From Nematopogon swammerdamellus (Eukaryota > Arthropoda > Insecta > Lepidoptera > Adelidae): a DNA stretch of 64,000 nucleotides. The notes beneath the pieces were generated by a model. It searched no databases, was not told the origin of the DNA, and saw only the letters and a list, made by a program, of their open reading frames with translations. This document shows positions 63,570 to 64,000 of the stretch, one piece after another. Each line of letters starts with the position of its first letter. Positions within the stretch are counted from its first letter, which is position 1. The translations under genes were made by a program, and so were the position numbers. The stretch spans positions 992,001-1,056,000 of the forward strand of contig OX336359.1 of the NCBI GenBank assembly GCA_946902875.1. Direction: 5' to 3'.

Positions 63570-63616
63570 GTGAGTTGAGTTTGCGGTTGTTCTTTACTGC
63601 TGTCCATTGTTTTGAA

Positions 63617-63985
63617 GTTAGGGTTCCGTATCCGTCGTACGGGACCCTATTACTAAGCCTACGCCGTCTGTCTGTCCCGTCTGTCCGAGGGCTGTATCTC
63701 TTGAACCGTAATAGGTAGCCCGTTGAAATTTTCACAGTATATGTGTTATTATGGCCGATATAACAACAAATAATATAAATAAGAAAAAGTAAAAAAATCA
63801 CGGGTGTCCCCATATAAGAAACTAAAAAGTTTATGCGCGCCATCTACCAAAAAGAGTATGAAGCATTTTAACTAATATGAAGCATTTCATAAAACACGCC
63901 ATAGATGGCGTGAGTGGCGTTGACTGTGACATGGTGATACGGAACCCTCGGTGCGCGAGTTCGACTCGCACTTGGCCGGTTTACT
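63617..63985 (-). repeat. K repeat, compact copy
   Basis: TAGGGTTCCGTATCCGTCGT at left and GATACGGAACCCTCGGTGCG then CGCACTTGGCCGG at right. Internal CGCGCCATCTACC / GCCATAGATGGCGTG resembles the interrupted copy at 16114-16310. Confidence 0.6.
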
Positions 63986-64000
63986 TCTTTACCCACGCTA

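Overview
The window is a stretch of an insect nuclear genome, almost certainly lepidopteran. It carries most of the 5' half of one large host gene on the + strand. I could assemble 30 coding exons (8192-63569, 5,028 nt, 1,676 codons). All have GT/AG borders, the phase is consistent at every junction, and no stop occurs. The product is an apolipophorin-type large lipid transfer protein (LLTP): signal peptide, vitellogenin/LPD_N-like lipid-transfer module, DUF1943-like region, then a long beta-rich lipid-binding region. The gene runs off the right edge; family members are about 3,300 residues (apolipophorin-II/I) to over 4,000 (apoLTP), so about half or less is here. Which of the two paralogues this is cannot be settled from the window; the lack of a furin site near residue 720 leans towards apoLTP.

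Layout: 1-8191 is upstream DNA with SINEs, LINE scraps, a minisatellite and, about 130 bp before the ATG, a paired GATA motif. Exons 1-10 (8192-24377) encode the N-terminal module in introns packed with SINEs, MITEs, a hAT-type element and an antisense Jockey-like reverse transcriptase pseudogene (21969-23620). At 25413-27176 exon 11, with its splice sites, is present in 12 near-identical tandem copies. Exons 12-25 (27319-45867) finish the N-terminal module and enter the beta-sheet region. At 46852-48349 exon 26 is followed by eight tandem copies of its 3' part and donor. Intron 26 is about 10 kb and holds a 4 kb inverted array of a 109-bp repeat (52460-56500). Exons 27-30 complete the visible coding part.

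Dispersed repeats make up much of the non-coding DNA. Four modular SINE-like families recur: SINE-A (tRNA/5S rRNA chimeric head or an alternative head), SINE-B (tRNA-like head), SINE-D (tRNA-like head with a LINE-derived tail) and a Z repeat. A and B share a central core, and several heads are exchanged over common bodies. Family names here are my own working labels. Repeats reach to within 10-35 bp of several splice sites, and inverted pairs enclose exons 4 and 7.

The most interesting signals are the two tandem exon arrays (the first geometrically forces one-copy-only splicing), the inverted 109-bp array with about 37 YY1/Pho-like motifs, the tandem decoy 3' splice sites before exon 18, and the chimeric, head-swapping SINEs. 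No prokaryotic features, CRISPR array or free-standing functional RNA gene is supported.
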